This document shows, piece after piece, positions 8,461-17,587 of a stretch of DNA of 64,000 bases (positions are counted from its first letter, which is position 1; every line of letters starts with the position of its first letter). The stretch is from Pseudomonadota bacterium (lineage in GTDB: Bacteria; Pseudomonadota; Alphaproteobacteria; Caulobacterales; Caulobacteraceae): the NCBI GenBank assembly GCA_018241995.1, contig JAFECT010000008.1, positions 111,934-175,933 on the forward strand, given 5' to 3'. The position numbers and the translations under genes are program-made. Under the pieces are notes generated by a model. The model searched no databases. It saw only the letters and a list, made by a program, of their open reading frames with translations, and had not been told where the DNA came from.

Positions 8461-9960
8461 ATGTCCGTTCAGCGTCGCGCCCTTCTGTCGGCAGCGGCCC
8501 TCAGTGTGGTCCTTTCGCTCGGCGCCGCGTCCGCGGCTTCAGCCGATTCGCTCCTGGACGCCGTGGCCCTGGCCTACCAGACCAATCCCGACCTGCAGGC
8601 GCAGCGCGCCAATCAGCGCGCCATCGACGAGGAATACGTGCAGGCCAAGGCCGGCTACCGACCGACCTTGAGCGTGGCCGCCACCGGCACGGTGATCGAC
8701 GGCGCGTCCGGCGTGAAGGGCCTGGGCGACATTCATTCCAACAGCTCATCGATCGGCCTCACGGCTTCGCAGACCATCTGGTCGGGCGGGCGTATCGCCA
8801 CGGCGGTCGACGCCGCCCAGGCCGACATCCTGCAAGGCCGCGAGACGCTGCGCAGCGTCGAGAGCCAGATTCTGACGTCGGTGATCCAGAGCTACGTCGA
8901 CGTGCGCCGCGACACCGAAGCCCTGAGGATCAACCGCGAGAACGTCGCCATTCTGCAGCGCCAGCTGGAGCAGGCCCAGGCGCAGTTCGACGTGGGCGAG
9001 ATCACCCGCACCGACGTGGCCCAGGCTCAGGCCCGCCTCGCCGCCGCCCGCGCCCAGTCCGAAGCGGCCGGCGCCCAGCTGTCGGTCAGCCGCGCAGCCT
9101 ATGCCTCCGTGGTCGGCCAGACCCCGACCGCCGAGCTCGACCCTGAGCCCGCGCTGCCCGGCGTGCCGGCCAGCTTCGACGCGGCCATGGACGTGGCCAA
9201 TGTCGACAACCCGTCCCTGCGCGCGGCGCAGTACGCCGAGCAGGCCACCAAGGCCCGCGTGGCCCAGGCCCGTGCCGCCTATCTGCCCAATGTCTCGGTC
9301 AGCGCCAACTACGGCTCGACCATCACGCCGACCAACGGCCTGAGCTTCGCCAATCGCGACGCGGTGTCCGCCACGGCCACCCTGCAGGTGCCGCTGTTCA
9401 CCGGAGGCCTGACCGGCTCGCGGGTGCGCCAGGCGCTGGAGCGCGACAACGCCGCCTCCATCGGCATCGACGGCGCGCGCCGCCAGGTGCTGCAATCGGT
9501 CAGCCAGGCGTGGGCGCGTGTGCTGTCGACCCGCGCTTCGCAGGCCTCGAACGAAGAGCAGGTAAAGGCAGACACCATCGCCGCCGAGGGCGTGCGCCAG
9601 GAGTACCAGGTCGGCCTGCGCACCACGATCGACGTGCTGAACGCCGAGCAGGAGCTGCGCGACGCCCAGCTGGCCCTGGTCAATTCGCGCCACGACAACT
9701 ACGTCGCCACCGCCCAGCTGCTGGCCGCCATGGGCCGGCTGGAAGCGCGCGAGCTGGTCAACAGCGTGCCGGTCTACGATCCGAAGAAGAACTTCGACCG
9801 CGTGCGCAACAAGGGCTCGATCTTTGTCGATCGCCTGATCGAAGGCCTGGATCAGGTCGGCAAGCCCTCGGGCGCCAACCGGACGGTCAAGGCTTCCGCC
9901 CCGATCGACGAGCAGGCCAAGGCCAAGGGCGACGCCGCCCCGCTGCCGACCAAGCCCTGA
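8461..9960 (+). CDS. tolC: TolC-family outer-membrane channel protein
   Basis: The 499-residue protein has a signal peptide (residues 1-28, ending ASAAS) and two repeated outer-membrane efflux domains dominated by long coiled-coil helices. Typical strings include SLLDAVALAYQTNPDLQAQRA near the N-terminus (about residue 30) and GLRTTIDVLNAEQELRDA in the second half. TolC trimers form the outer-membrane duct for multidrug efflux and type I secretion; in Caulobacter the homologue RsaF exports the S-layer protein. The ATG at 8461 starts the signal peptide, and an earlier in-frame ATG does not. A strong terminator follows. The link to S-layer export is family knowledge, not shown here. Confidence 0.93.
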   Translation: MSVQRRALLSAAALSVVLSLGAASAASADSLLDAVALAYQTNPDLQAQRANQRAIDEEYVQAKAGYRPTLSVAATGTVIDGASGVKGLGDIHSNSSSIGLTASQTIWSGGRIATAVDAAQADILQGRETLRSVESQILTSVIQSYVDVRRDTEALRINRENVAILQRQLEQAQAQFDVGEITRTDVAQAQARLAAARAQSEAAGAQLSVSRAAYASVVGQTPTAELDPEPALPGVPASFDAAMDVANVDNPSLRAAQYAEQATKARVAQARAAYLPNVSVSANYGSTITPTNGLSFANRDAVSATATLQVPLFTGGLTGSRVRQALERDNAASIGIDGARRQVLQSVSQAWARVLSTRASQASNEEQVKADTIAAEGVRQEYQVGLRTTIDVLNAEQELRDAQLALVNSRHDNYVATAQLLAAMGRLEARELVNSVPVYDPKKNFDRVRNKGSIFVDRLIEGLDQVGKPSGANRTVKASAPIDEQAKAKGDAAPLPTKP

Positions 9961-9981
9961 TCTGTCGCCAGACCGACTCGC

Positions 9982-10015
9982 AAGGGCCGCGAAGCACGCG
10001 CTTCGCGGCCCTTTT
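9982..10015 (+). terminator. rho-independent terminator after tolC
   Basis: A 14-bp perfect GC-rich stem (AAGGGCCGCGAAGC with its complement, 4-nt loop ACGC) is followed by a short T run. It lies 22 bp after the tolC stop. Confidence 0.85.
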
Positions 10016-10178
10016 GCGAATCGCCTCAGGTCCAAAATCAGCGCCCGAAGGAAGCTCGGCGGTAAAGCTTCGTTGATCTCAGCCCCATTGAATGCAATGG
10101 CGTTTGCCGAGCCGCGGTCTTGGCCCTAGGCTCCCCGTTCGAGTACCCCCGAAAAAACTTCCGAGACGGCTCAGCTAG

Positions 10179-10763
10179 ATGTCTGAACAGACCGCGCAAG
10201 AACCCACGATGGAGGAAATCCTCGCCTCCATCCGCCGGATCATCTCCGAGGACGAGGCGCCCGCGGCCGAGGCCGCGCCGGCCCACACGCCGGAGCCGGA
10301 ACACACGCCCGAACCGGAGCACCACCATGCTCCGGCCGAGGTCGCGCCGTCGATGATGGACGAGACGCCCTCGATGGAGGAGGACGATGTCCTGGAGCTG
10401 ACGGACCGCTGGGAAGAGCCGGCGTCGACGCCGATCGAGACGGTGGGCGACATCGAGGCCCACAGCCCGCAGCCCTTTGAAGCGCCTCGGCCCGAGCCCG
10501 TCTATGAGGCGCCGCGCGCCCCGGCCTACGAGCCGCCGGCCGAGACCCTGGTCTCCAGCCACATCGCCGAGAGCGCCGCGTCTTCCTTCGCGGGCCTGGC
10601 GCAGCAGATCATGATGCCGCGCAACGGGCTGATGCTCGAGGACGTGGTCAAGGAGATGATGAAGCCGTTGCTGAAGCAGTGGCTGGATCAGAACCTGGAT
10701 CGCATCGTGCAGGAGGCGGTACGCGTAGAGGTCGAACGGATCTCCCGCCGCGGCGCTGGCTAG
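10179..10763 (+). CDS. popZ: PopZ-type polar organising protein (DUF2497)
   Basis: The 194-residue protein has the three-part layout of PopZ. It has an N-terminal helix containing MEEILASIRRIISEDEAP, then a Pro/Glu/Asp-rich linker (residues about 30-130). It ends in a C-terminal helical oligomerisation region with LEDVVKEMMKPLLKQWLDQ and RVEVERISRR. In Caulobacter PopZ forms a ribosome-excluding matrix at the cell poles that anchors the chromosomal origin through ParB and recruits cell-cycle kinases. Its place between tolC and valS also matches Caulobacterales order. The linker here is very rich in HTPEPE-like repeats. The assignment is firm on motif and context. Confidence 0.93.
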   Translation: MSEQTAQEPTMEEILASIRRIISEDEAPAAEAAPAHTPEPEHTPEPEHHHAPAEVAPSMMDETPSMEEDDVLELTDRWEEPASTPIETVGDIEAHSPQPFEAPRPEPVYEAPRAPAYEPPAETLVSSHIAESAASSFAGLAQQIMMPRNGLMLEDVVKEMMKPLLKQWLDQNLDRIVQEAVRVEVERISRRGAG

Positions 10764-10788
10764 CGCCACCTCCAGATCACCTGATAGG

Positions 10789-10822
10789 AGGGCGGGCCGC
10801 CAGACGGACCCGCCCTTTTTCT
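10789..10822 (+). terminator. terminator between popZ and valS
   Basis: The arms AGGGCGGG and CCCGCCCT are followed by five or more T residues, 25 bp downstream of popZ and 22 bp before valS. It probably separates the two transcripts, unless the valS promoter lies inside popZ. Confidence 0.7.
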
Positions 10823-10843
10823 TTGTCCCGTTAGATATCTCCG

Positions 10844-13519
10844 ATGCTTGAAAAGACCTTCGATCCGAAATCCGTCGAGCCGCGCCTCTACGCCATGTGG
10901 GAGGAGGCCGGCGCCTTCTCGCCCGACCGGCGGCTGGAGCAGGACCCCAAGGCCGAGCCGTTCTCGATCGTGATCCCGCCGCCCAACGTCACGGGCTCGC
11001 TGCACATCGGTCATGCGCTGAACAACACCCTGCAGGACGTGCTGACCCGCTTCGAGCGGATGCGCGGCAAGGCGGCCCTGTGGCTGCCGGGCACCGACCA
11101 CGCGGGCATCGCCACCCAGATGGTGGTCGAGCGTATGCTGGCCGAGCAGGGCAATATCGGCCGGCGCGAGCTGGGCCGCGAGGCCTTCGTGGCCAAGGTC
11201 TGGGAATGGAAGGCGCAGTCCGGCGGGACCATCGTGCGCCAGCTGCGCCGGCTCGGGGCCTCGTGCGACTGGTCGCGCGAGCGCTTCACCCTGGACGAGG
11301 GTCTGTCGGCGGCCGTGCGCAAGGTGTTCGTGCGCCTCTACAAGGAAGGCCTGCTGTACCGCGACAAGCGGCTGGTGAACTGGGACCCGCGCTTCCAGAC
11401 TGCGATCTCGGACCTGGAGGTGATCCAGAAGGAGACCGACGGCGCCTACTACCACTTCGCCTATCCCTATGCGGACGGCTCCGGCGAGATCGTTGTGGCC
11501 ACGACCCGGCCCGAGACCATGCTGGGCGACACGGCGGTCGCCGTGCACCCGACGGACGAGCGCTACAAAGACTCCATCGGCAAGCTGCTGGACCACCCGA
11601 TCACCGGCCGCCAGATCCCGGTCGTGGCCGATGAATACGCCGACCCGGAGAAGGGCTCCGGCGCGGTGAAGATCACCCCGGCCCACGACTTCAACGACTT
11701 CGAGGTCGGCAAGCGCCATGGGCTGGAGATGATCAACATCTTCGACGCCCACGCGGCCCTGAAAGAGACCGTGCCCGCCGAGTACCGCGGCATGGACCGC
11801 TTCGTCGCGCGCAAGGCCATCGTGGCCAAGATGGAAGAGCTGGGCCTGCTGCGCGAGATCGAGAAGGTCAGGCACCAGGTTCCGCACGGCGACCGCTCCG
11901 ACGTGGTGATCGAACCCTGGCTGACCGACCAGTGGTACGTGGACGCCTGGACCCTGGCCCAGCCCGCCATCAAGGCGGTGGAGACCGGCGAGACCGTCTT
12001 CGTGCCCAAGAACTGGGAGAAGACCTATTTCGAGTGGCTGAGGAACATCCAGCCCTGGTGCGTCTCGCGCCAGCTGTGGTGGGGCCACCGCATCCCGGCC
12101 TGGTACGGGCCCGATGGCACGGTCTTCGTGGAGGAGAGCGAGGCCGAGGCCAAGGCCGCGGCGCACGCGCACTATGGCCGTGACGAGCCGCTCAGCCAGG
12201 ACGAGGACGTGCTCGACACCTGGTTCTCCTCCGCCTTGTGGCCGTTCTCCACGCTCGGCTGGCCGGAGGAGACGCCGGACCTGAAGCGGTTCTATCCGAC
12301 CTCCATCCTGGTCACCGGCTTCGACATCATCTTCTTCTGGGTCGCCCGGATGATGATGGACGGCATCCATTTCATGGGGGAGGCGCCGTTTAAGCGCGTC
12401 TTCATCAACGCCCTCGTCCGCGACGAGAAGGGGGCGAAGATGTCCAAGTCCAAGGGCAACGTCATGGACCCGCTGGAGCTCGTCGACGAGTTCGGCGCCG
12501 ACGCCCTGCGCTTCACCCTGGTGGCCATGTCGGGCCAGGCGCGCGACATCAAGCTCTCGAAGCAGCGCATTGAAGGATATCGCAATTTCGGCACCAAGCT
12601 GTGGAACGCCGCGCGCTTCTGCCAGATGAACGAATGCAAGCGGGTCGAGGGCTTCGATCCTGGCTCCGTGAAGCTGACGCTGAACCGCTGGATCCGCGGG
12701 GAGCTGGTCAAGGCGGCCAAGGGCGTGACCCGGGCGCTGGAGGACTGCGGCTTCGACGACGTGGCCTCGGGCCTCTACCGCTTCATCTGGAACGTGTTCT
12801 GCGACTGGTACCTGGAACTGGCCAAGCCGGTGCTGAACGGCGTCGACGAGGCCGCCAAGGCCGAGACGCGGGCGACCGCGGCCTGGGTGCTGGACGAAAT
12901 CCTGAAGCTGTTGCACCCCGTCTCGCCCTTCATCACCGAGGAGCTGTGGGCGGAGCTGGCGGCCTTCGGCGGGCCGGCGCGCGAGGCCATGCTGATCGAG
13001 ACCCAGTGGCCGGTTCACCCCGACGCCTGGATCGACGCGGAGGCCGAAGAAGAGATCGGCTGGATCGTGTCCCTGGTCAGCGAGGTGCGCTCGATCCGCT
13101 CGGAAATGAACGTGCCGCCTTCGGCAAAGCCGCCGCTGGTGCTGGTGGGGGCGGGCGATCAGACGCGGGCTCTGATGCAGCGCCACCGCGGCCTGATCAC
13201 CAGCCTGGCCCGCCTGTCGGACCTGGGCGAGGCGGATGCGGCGCCGCAGGGCTCCGCGCCGTTCTCGATCGGGGAGGCGACCGCGGCCTTGTCGATCGCG
13301 GACTTCATCGACCTGAAGGCCGAGCGTGCGCGCCTGGAAAAGGAGATCGCGACCCTGACCGCCGACGCCGACAAGACGCGCAAGAAGCTCGACAACGCCG
13401 ACTTCGTCGCTCGCGCGCCGGAAGAGGTGGTCGAGGAGAACCGCGAACGCTTGGCCGAGGCGGAAGCTGCGGCCGCCAAGCTGCAGTCGGCCTTGTCGCG
13501 CCTTCTGGCGGTGGCCTGA
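10844..13519 (+). CDS. valS: valine--tRNA ligase
   Basis: The 891-residue class I aminoacyl-tRNA synthetase charges tRNA-Val. The HIGH-type motif lies in [14 protein letters not shown] (about residue 50) and the KMSKS motif in [14 protein letters not shown] (about residue 530). The editing (CP1) domain lies between them, including [10 protein letters not shown]. The C-terminus from about residue 820 is a charged coiled coil, as expected for ValS. The length is normal for the family. The next gene, tlyA, begins 8 bp after the stop and is probably read from the same transcript. Confidence 0.97.
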   Translation: MLEKTFDPKSVEPRLYAMWEEAGAFSPDRRLEQDPKAEPFSIVIPPPNVTGSLHIGHALNNTLQDVLTRFERMRGKAALWLPGTDHAGIATQMVVERMLAEQGNIGRRELGREAFVAKVWEWKAQSGGTIVRQLRRLGASCDWSRERFTLDEGLSAAVRKVFVRLYKEGLLYRDKRLVNWDPRFQTAISDLEVIQKETDGAYYHFAYPYADGSGEIVVATTRPETMLGDTAVAVHPTDERYKDSIGKLLDHPITGRQIPVVADEYADPEKGSGAVKITPAHDFNDFEVGKRHGLEMINIFDAHAALKETVPAEYRGMDRFVARKAIVAKMEELGLLREIEKVRHQVPHGDRSDVVIEPWLTDQWYVDAWTLAQPAIKAVETGETVFVPKNWEKTYFEWLRNIQPWCVSRQLWWGHRIPAWYGPDGTVFVEESEAEAKAAAHAHYGRDEPLSQDEDVLDTWFSSALWPFSTLGWPEETPDLKRFYPTSILVTGFDIIFFWVARMMMDGIHFMGEAPFKRVFINALVRDEKGAKMSKSKGNVMDPLELVDEFGADALRFTLVAMSGQARDIKLSKQRIEGYRNFGTKLWNAARFCQMNECKRVEGFDPGSVKLTLNRWIRGELVKAAKGVTRALEDCGFDDVASGLYRFIWNVFCDWYLELAKPVLNGVDEAAKAETRATAAWVLDEILKLLHPVSPFITEELWAELAAFGGPAREAMLIETQWPVHPDAWIDAEAEEEIGWIVSLVSEVRSIRSEMNVPPSAKPPLVLVGAGDQTRALMQRHRGLITSLARLSDLGEADAAPQGSAPFSIGEATAALSIADFIDLKAERARLEKEIATLTADADKTRKKLDNADFVARAPEEVVEENRERLAEAEAAAAKLQSALSRLLAVA

Positions 13520-13527
13520 GCGGCGCT

Positions 13528-14256
13528 ATGAAGACGCGCATCGACCAGCTGCTGGTCGAACGCGGCCTGTGCGAAAGCCGCGCCAAGGCCCGCGCCGCCG
13601 TCGAGGCGGGGCGGGTCACGGCCGACGGACGGCTGGTGGCGAAGGCCTCCGAGCTGGTCGACGACGGCGCCGTGCTGGCGGCCGAGCCAGCCCATCCGTG
13701 GGTGGGGCGCGGCGGGTTGAAGCTCGATCATGCGCTGAGCATCTGGCCCGTGCGGGTCGAGGGCAGGGTGGTGGTCGATGTCGGCGCCTCCACCGGCGGC
13801 TTCACCGAGGTGTGCCTGGCGCGTGGCGCGCGGCGAGTGTTCGCTGTGGATGTCGGCCGGGGTCAGCTGCACGCGCGCCTGCGCGACGACCCGCGCGTCG
13901 CCAACCTCGAAGGCGTGGATGCCCGCAGCCTCGACGCGACCCTGATTGACGAGGCGCCGGACCTGGTCGTCTGCGACGCCAGCTTCATCGGCCTGGCCAA
14001 GGTGCTGCCCGCCGCCCTGAAGCTCGCCGGGCCCGGCGCTGACCTGATCTGCCTGGTCAAGCCGCAGTTCGAGGCCGGCCCCGCCGACGTCGGCCGAGGC
14101 GGCATCGTGCGCGACGAAGCGGTGCGCCTGCGCGCGCTTGAACAGGTCTCAGCCTGGCTGGTGGGTGAGGGGTGGGCCGTCCTCGCCACCGCCGACAGCC
14201 CGATCACCGGCGGCGACGGCAACCGCGAGTTCCTGCTGCACGGGCGGAAGGCCTGA
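13528..14256 (+). CDS. tlyA: TlyA-family rRNA methyltransferase (S4 + FtsJ domains)
   Basis: The 242-residue protein has an N-terminal S4 RNA-binding domain (residues 1-60, MKTRIDQLLVERGLCESR) and a Rossmann methyltransferase domain with the SAM loop VVDVGASTGGFTEV (about residue 78). TlyA proteins 2'-O-methylate cytidines of 16S and/or 23S rRNA; the loss of this activity causes capreomycin resistance in mycobacteria. A longer in-frame reading through valS exists but lacks homology, so the ATG at 13528 is used. It follows valS by 8 bp. Which rRNA position is modified here cannot be told. Confidence 0.88.
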   Translation: MKTRIDQLLVERGLCESRAKARAAVEAGRVTADGRLVAKASELVDDGAVLAAEPAHPWVGRGGLKLDHALSIWPVRVEGRVVVDVGASTGGFTEVCLARGARRVFAVDVGRGQLHARLRDDPRVANLEGVDARSLDATLIDEAPDLVVCDASFIGLAKVLPAALKLAGPGADLICLVKPQFEAGPADVGRGGIVRDEAVRLRALEQVSAWLVGEGWAVLATADSPITGGDGNREFLLHGRKA

Positions 14257-14273
14257 CCGTCCCGCAGGCGATG

Positions 14274-14303
14274 AAAAGCCCCCGCCGCGGCTGCGACGGG
14301 GGC
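14274..14303 (-). terminator. terminator of the first glycine-zipper gene
   Basis: Read on the minus strand, the stem GCCCCCG/CGGGGGC is followed by TTTT, 25 bp beyond the stop of the gene at 14328-14645. It also sits just past the tlyA stop, so it may serve both strands. Confidence 0.7.
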
Positions 14304-14327
14304 CCTCGATAGCTCTGATCCGGCCGA

Positions 14328-14645
14328 TCAGCGGTAGGTCACGTACCGGTGCCCGTGGCGGTAGTAGTAGTGCTTGTGGCGATAGTAGTAGCCGCGGTCG
14401 CAGCTGACCTTGTTCTTGCCGATCTGGTGGCCGATCAGGCCGCCGGCGCCGGCGCCGAGCAGGGTGCCGCCGGTGCGGCCGCCTCCGTGCGACACGGCGT
14501 TGCCGAGCAGGCCGCCGGCGACCGCGCCGTAGAGCGCATCACGGTTGGCCTTGTGGCGCTGGATGGTGCGGCAGCTCTGGGCCATGGCGGAGGTCGCGCC
14601 GATGCTGAGGGCCACGGCGACGGTCAGGACGGGGATAAGCTTCAT
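14328..14645 (-). CDS. small exported glycine-zipper protein
   Basis: This 105-residue protein has a signal peptide (residues 1-23, ending SAMAQ). A glycine-zipper segment follows, with GAVAGGLLGNAVSHGGGRTGG and GTLLGAGAGGLIGHQIG read in two blocks. The C-terminus is rich in Tyr, His and Arg (YYYRHKHYYYRH). Such proteins sit in the periplasm or outer membrane and resemble the Rick_17kDa_Anti/SlyB type, although no lipobox Cys is present. GGAAGGAACG precedes the ATG. It is the shortest of three tandem paralogues, each followed by its own terminator. Confidence 0.75.
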   Translation of the reverse strand: MKLIPVLTVAVALSIGATSAMAQSCRTIQRHKANRDALYGAVAGGLLGNAVSHGGGRTGGTLLGAGAGGLIGHQIGKNKVSCDRGYYYRHKHYYYRHGHRYVTYR

Positions 14646-14753
14646 CGGATCGTTCCTTCCGGTGGGACGCGGCTCATCGAAGGCTCGGGAGAATGCGGCC
14701 GCGGTTCGGAAATGTAATGAAAGCACGGCTGTAAGGTTCCCGGAGGCGGCACG

Positions 14754-14784
14754 AAAAAGGCCGCCCGTGGGGGACGGGCGGCCT
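14754..14784 (-). terminator. terminator of the second glycine-zipper gene
   Basis: On the minus strand an 11-bp perfect stem (AGGCCGCCCGT and complement, 5-nt loop) is followed by TTTTT. Confidence 0.9.
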
Positions 14785-14806
14785 CTCGCTCAAGACGCGG
14801 GATGCT

Positions 14807-15292
14807 TCAGGGTTCGAAGCGATAGTAGCCGCGCGAGTCGGGACAGACCCGCACATAGCTGCCGTCATATTCCTGCGCCCAGCGGCAGTTGCGCCGCTGG
14901 TACCAGCGGTCGCTGTGTCGGCCGCCCTCGCGGTAGTAGTGGCGGTCGCCATAGTCGTAGGTGTCGTCGCGGCTCCAGTAGGCCCCGCGGTTGTCGCACT
15001 TGGCCTTGCCCATCTCGCGTCCGACGTTGGCGCCGACCGCGGCGCCTGCGGCCGCGCCGACCACCGCGCCGCCGGTCTTGTTGCCGTGGCCCGCGACGTT
15101 GCTGCCGATCACGGCGCCGGCGATGGCGCCCAGGACCGCGCCGGTGTGCTGGCCCTTCTTCTTCTGATGGTGGCAATAGTCCTCCCAGCTGGAATAGCGC
15201 GGGCCGTCTTCGGCCTGGCTTACGGCTGGGGCGGTGAGGGAGCCGGCCGCGACGGCGGCGGCCAGGACGACGGTCATCAACTGCGATCGCAT
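14807..15292 (-). CDS. exported glycine-zipper protein (paralogue 2)
   Basis: The 161-residue protein has a signal peptide to about residue 27 and a motif YSSWEDYCHHQKKKGQ. Two glycine-zipper stretches follow (AVLGAIAGAVIGSNVAGHG and AVVGAAAGAAVGANVG). It then has GKAKCDNRGAYWSRDDTYDY and a C-terminal CRWAQEYDGSYVRVCPDSRGYYRFEP block. The two zippers suggest a helical hairpin that packs in a membrane; the Cys pair in the tail may form a disulfide. AAGGAG lies 7 bp before the ATG at 15292. It is strongly similar to the next gene (15432-15920), indicating tandem duplication. Confidence 0.78.
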   Translation of the reverse strand: MRSQLMTVVLAAAVAAGSLTAPAVSQAEDGPRYSSWEDYCHHQKKKGQHTGAVLGAIAGAVIGSNVAGHGNKTGGAVVGAAAGAAVGANVGREMGKAKCDNRGAYWSRDDTYDYGDRHYYREGGRHSDRWYQRRNCRWAQEYDGSYVRVCPDSRGYYRFEP

Positions 15293-15375
15293 GGAAGCTC
15301 TCCTTTGCAGGAGGCCACGGTTAAGCTTGATGCGGCGCTCGATCATTGAGGTCGATCAACCGCGCCCCGCCCACG

Positions 15376-15409
15376 AAAAAGCCGCCCGGAGCGAGGCTCC
15401 GGGCGGCTT
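15376..15409 (-). terminator. terminator of the third glycine-zipper gene
   Basis: On the minus strand a 12-bp perfect stem (GCCGCCCGGAGC and complement, 3-nt loop) is followed by TTTTT. It closely resembles the terminator of the neighbouring paralogue. Confidence 0.9.
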
Positions 15410-15431
15410 CTCGAACTCTTCGTGAGGGCGA

Positions 15432-15920
15432 TCAGTATTCGACGCGATAGTAGCCCGAGCGGTCCGGGCAGACGCGCACGTAGCTGCCGTCGTACTCCCG
15501 CGCCCAGCGGCAGCGGTGGTGACGGTAGTAGCCGTCATCGTAGCGGCCGCCGCCGTGATAGTAGGCGCGGTCGTCGTAGGAATAGGTCTCGTCCTCGGTC
15601 CAGTAGGCGTTGCCGTTCCTGTCGCACTTCGCCTTGCCGGCCTCGCGGCCGATGTTGGAGCCGACCGCGGCGCCGGCCGCGGCGCCCAGGGCCGCCCCGC
15701 CGGCGCGGCCGCCGTGGTGCGAGGCCATGTTGGAGCCGATTACGGCGCCGGCGATGGCGCCCAGGATCGCGCCAGAGCGCTGGCCGCTCTTCTTCTGATG
15801 GTGGCAGTAGTCTTCGTAGCTGCGGTACTCGGCGGGCTGAGCCAAGGTCACGGTCGGGGTGACCAGGGCGCCGGCGGCCATGGACGCTGCGACCAGCATG
15901 GAAACGGGAGCGAACTTCAT
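15432..15920 (-). CDS. exported glycine-zipper protein (paralogue 3)
   Basis: The 162-residue protein follows the same plan as its neighbour. It has a signal peptide ending near LAQPA, then YRSYEDYCHHQKKSGQRSG and zipper segments AILGAIAGAVIGSNMASHH and AALGAAAGAAVGSNIG. It continues with GKAKCDRNGNAYWTEDETYSYD and ends CRWAREYDGSYVRVCPDRSGYYRVEY. The ATG at 15920 is used because GGAGG lies upstream and a signal peptide starts there; the open frame extends further without sense. The roles of these paralogues are unknown; an envelope-stability role is only inferred from the fold class. Confidence 0.78.
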   Translation of the reverse strand: MKFAPVSMLVAASMAAGALVTPTVTLAQPAEYRSYEDYCHHQKKSGQRSGAILGAIAGAVIGSNMASHHGGRAGGAALGAAAGAAVGSNIGREAGKAKCDRNGNAYWTEDETYSYDDRAYYHGGGRYDDGYYRHHRCRWAREYDGSYVRVCPDRSGYYRVEY

Positions 15921-16299
15921 TGGAAACCTCCGGGTCTGCGAACTGATGAATGCTTTACGGCCAAGGTTGTTCCCCGCCGTTACGGTGGCGCATACCAGGA
16001 CGCCGCGCCTGAACGGAGTTTGACAGCGCCGTTCATGTTCGTGAATTCGTGGGAAGCGTACACATCGATCGTGACGCTGGCGAGATGGAAAGCCGCCCGC
16101 AGCGCTTGCCACGGGCGGCTCCATTGCCGACTGGACGGGGGCTGGATGGTGTCAGCCGACAACCCCGACGCGCCCTTTTAGGGGGAGGATGCGCGGAAGG
16201 ATCATTTAAGCCCGGCGAACCTGAACGGCGATTGATCGGGTCGTTCATCTTTGGCTGACCAAGTTGCGGACCGCCGGACCCTCGGGCACAAGCGCGCCC
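15921..16299. other. 379-bp intergenic region with one orphan hairpin
   Basis: This is the longest gap between genes in the window. It separates the divergent glycine-zipper and RNA methyltransferase genes and must hold both promoters; a TTGACA occurs at about 16020 without a convincing -10 element. A terminator-like hairpin sits at 16091-16120. No open frame in it looks like a protein. Confidence 0.6.
16091..16120 (-). terminator. orphan terminator-like hairpin
   Basis: The arms AGCCGCCCG and CGGGCGGCT (12-nt loop) are followed on the minus strand by TTTCC. The stem core matches the terminators of the adjacent glycine-zipper paralogues, yet no gene ends here on the minus strand. Confidence 0.4.
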
Positions 16300-17562
16300 A
16301 TGACCGGCCCGGGCGGCCAGACCGCCGAACTCCTTATCGACAGCATCGGCGCCCAGGGCGACGGGATTTCCCGCACCGCAGGCGCGCGCCCGGTGTTCAC
16401 CCCCCTGACCCTGCCGGGCGAGCGGGTGCTGGCCCGCGTCGAGGGCGACCGTGGCGAACTGGTCGAGGTGCTTGAGCCCAGCCCCGACCGGATCGCGCCC
16501 GTTTCGCCGCACTACGGCGACTGCGGCGGCTGCGCCCTGCAGCACTGGGCGGCCGAGCCCTACCTGGCCTGGAAGCGCGAGCAGGTGGTCCAGACCCTGG
16601 CGCGCGAGGAGCTGGAGACGGAGGTGGCCCCGACCTTCGCCTGTCCGCCCGCCTCGCGCCGGCGCCTGGCGTTGCACGCGCGGCCGGTGAAGGGCGGGGC
16701 GATCCTGGGCTTCAAGGCGCGGCGCTCCTGGCGGCTGGTGGACGTGAATGTCTGCCCGGTGGCCGACCCGGCGCTGGTCAAGGCGTTGCCGGCGCTGAGG
16801 AAGCTGGCGGCCGCCTTCTTCGAGCATCCGAAATCCGCCCCGACCTTGCATGTGACCACGACCCTGTCGGGCATCGACGTGGAGGTGACCGGGGTGGAGC
16901 GGCGCAGCGGCGGGCTTTCCGCCGACGCGCGCATGCGGGCGGCAGAGGCGGCGGGCGAGGCCGACTTCGCTCGCGTGACCATGGGGGGCGAGATCCTCTA
17001 CCAGGCGCGCCAGCCGGTGGTCCGCTTCGGCCAGGCGGTGGTGGCCTTGCCACCCGGCGCCTTCCTGCAGGCGGTCCCGGCCGCGGAGGCCGAGATGGTG
17101 CGCCTGTGTGTCGAGGCTGTACGCGGCGCGCGCACCCTGGCCGACCTGTTCTGCGGCGCCGGGGCCTTCACCTTCCCGCTGGCCGAGCTGGCGCCGGTGC
17201 TGGCCGCCGATTCGGCCGAAAGCTCGATCCAGGCCCTGAAATCCGCCGTCGCCACCGCGCCGGGCCTGAGGCCGATCGCCGCGGAAGCGCGCGACCTGTT
17301 CCGCCGCCCGGTCTCCGCCGATGAGCTGCGCAAGGTCGAGGCGGTGGTGTTCGATCCGCCGCGCGCCGGAGCCGAGGCCCAGACCGTCGAGATCGCCAAA
17401 TCCAACGCCGGCGTGGTCGCGGGCGTCTCCTGCAACCCCGCCACCTTCGCGCGCGACGCGCGCATACTGGTCGACGCGGGCTTCCGCCTGGAACGGGTCA
17501 CGCCGGTCGATCAGTTCCTGTGGTCGGCGCACATCGAACTGGTGGGCGTGTTCCGCCGCTAG
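16300..17562 (+). CDS. class I SAM-dependent RNA m5U methyltransferase (TrmA/RlmCD type)
   Basis: The 420-residue protein has an N-terminal TRAM-like beta domain (residues 5-60). An iron-sulfur cluster motif CGDCGGCALQHW follows at about residue 75. The catalytic domain contains LADLFCGAGAFTFPLAE (SAM binding), DPPRAGA, and VSCNPATFARDARIL with the catalytic Cys. These features place it with the enzymes that make 5-methyluridine in 23S rRNA or tRNA; the exact site is not decidable, though RlmD-like is common in this group. The ATG at 16300 is preferred; one 36 bp upstream would add an unstructured leader. Confidence 0.85.
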   Translation: MTGPGGQTAELLIDSIGAQGDGISRTAGARPVFTPLTLPGERVLARVEGDRGELVEVLEPSPDRIAPVSPHYGDCGGCALQHWAAEPYLAWKREQVVQTLAREELETEVAPTFACPPASRRRLALHARPVKGGAILGFKARRSWRLVDVNVCPVADPALVKALPALRKLAAAFFEHPKSAPTLHVTTTLSGIDVEVTGVERRSGGLSADARMRAAEAAGEADFARVTMGGEILYQARQPVVRFGQAVVALPPGAFLQAVPAAEAEMVRLCVEAVRGARTLADLFCGAGAFTFPLAELAPVLAADSAESSIQALKSAVATAPGLRPIAAEARDLFRRPVSADELRKVEAVVFDPPRAGAEAQTVEIAKSNAGVVAGVSCNPATFARDARILVDAGFRLERVTPVDQFLWSAHIELVGVFRR

Positions 17563-17587
17563 GGCGAGGTTTTGTAAGCGTGGCTGC

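Noticed and set aside
10760..13186. An 808-residue minus-strand frame opposite valS
   Set aside because: It mirrors a highly conserved synthetase and has shadow-frame composition.
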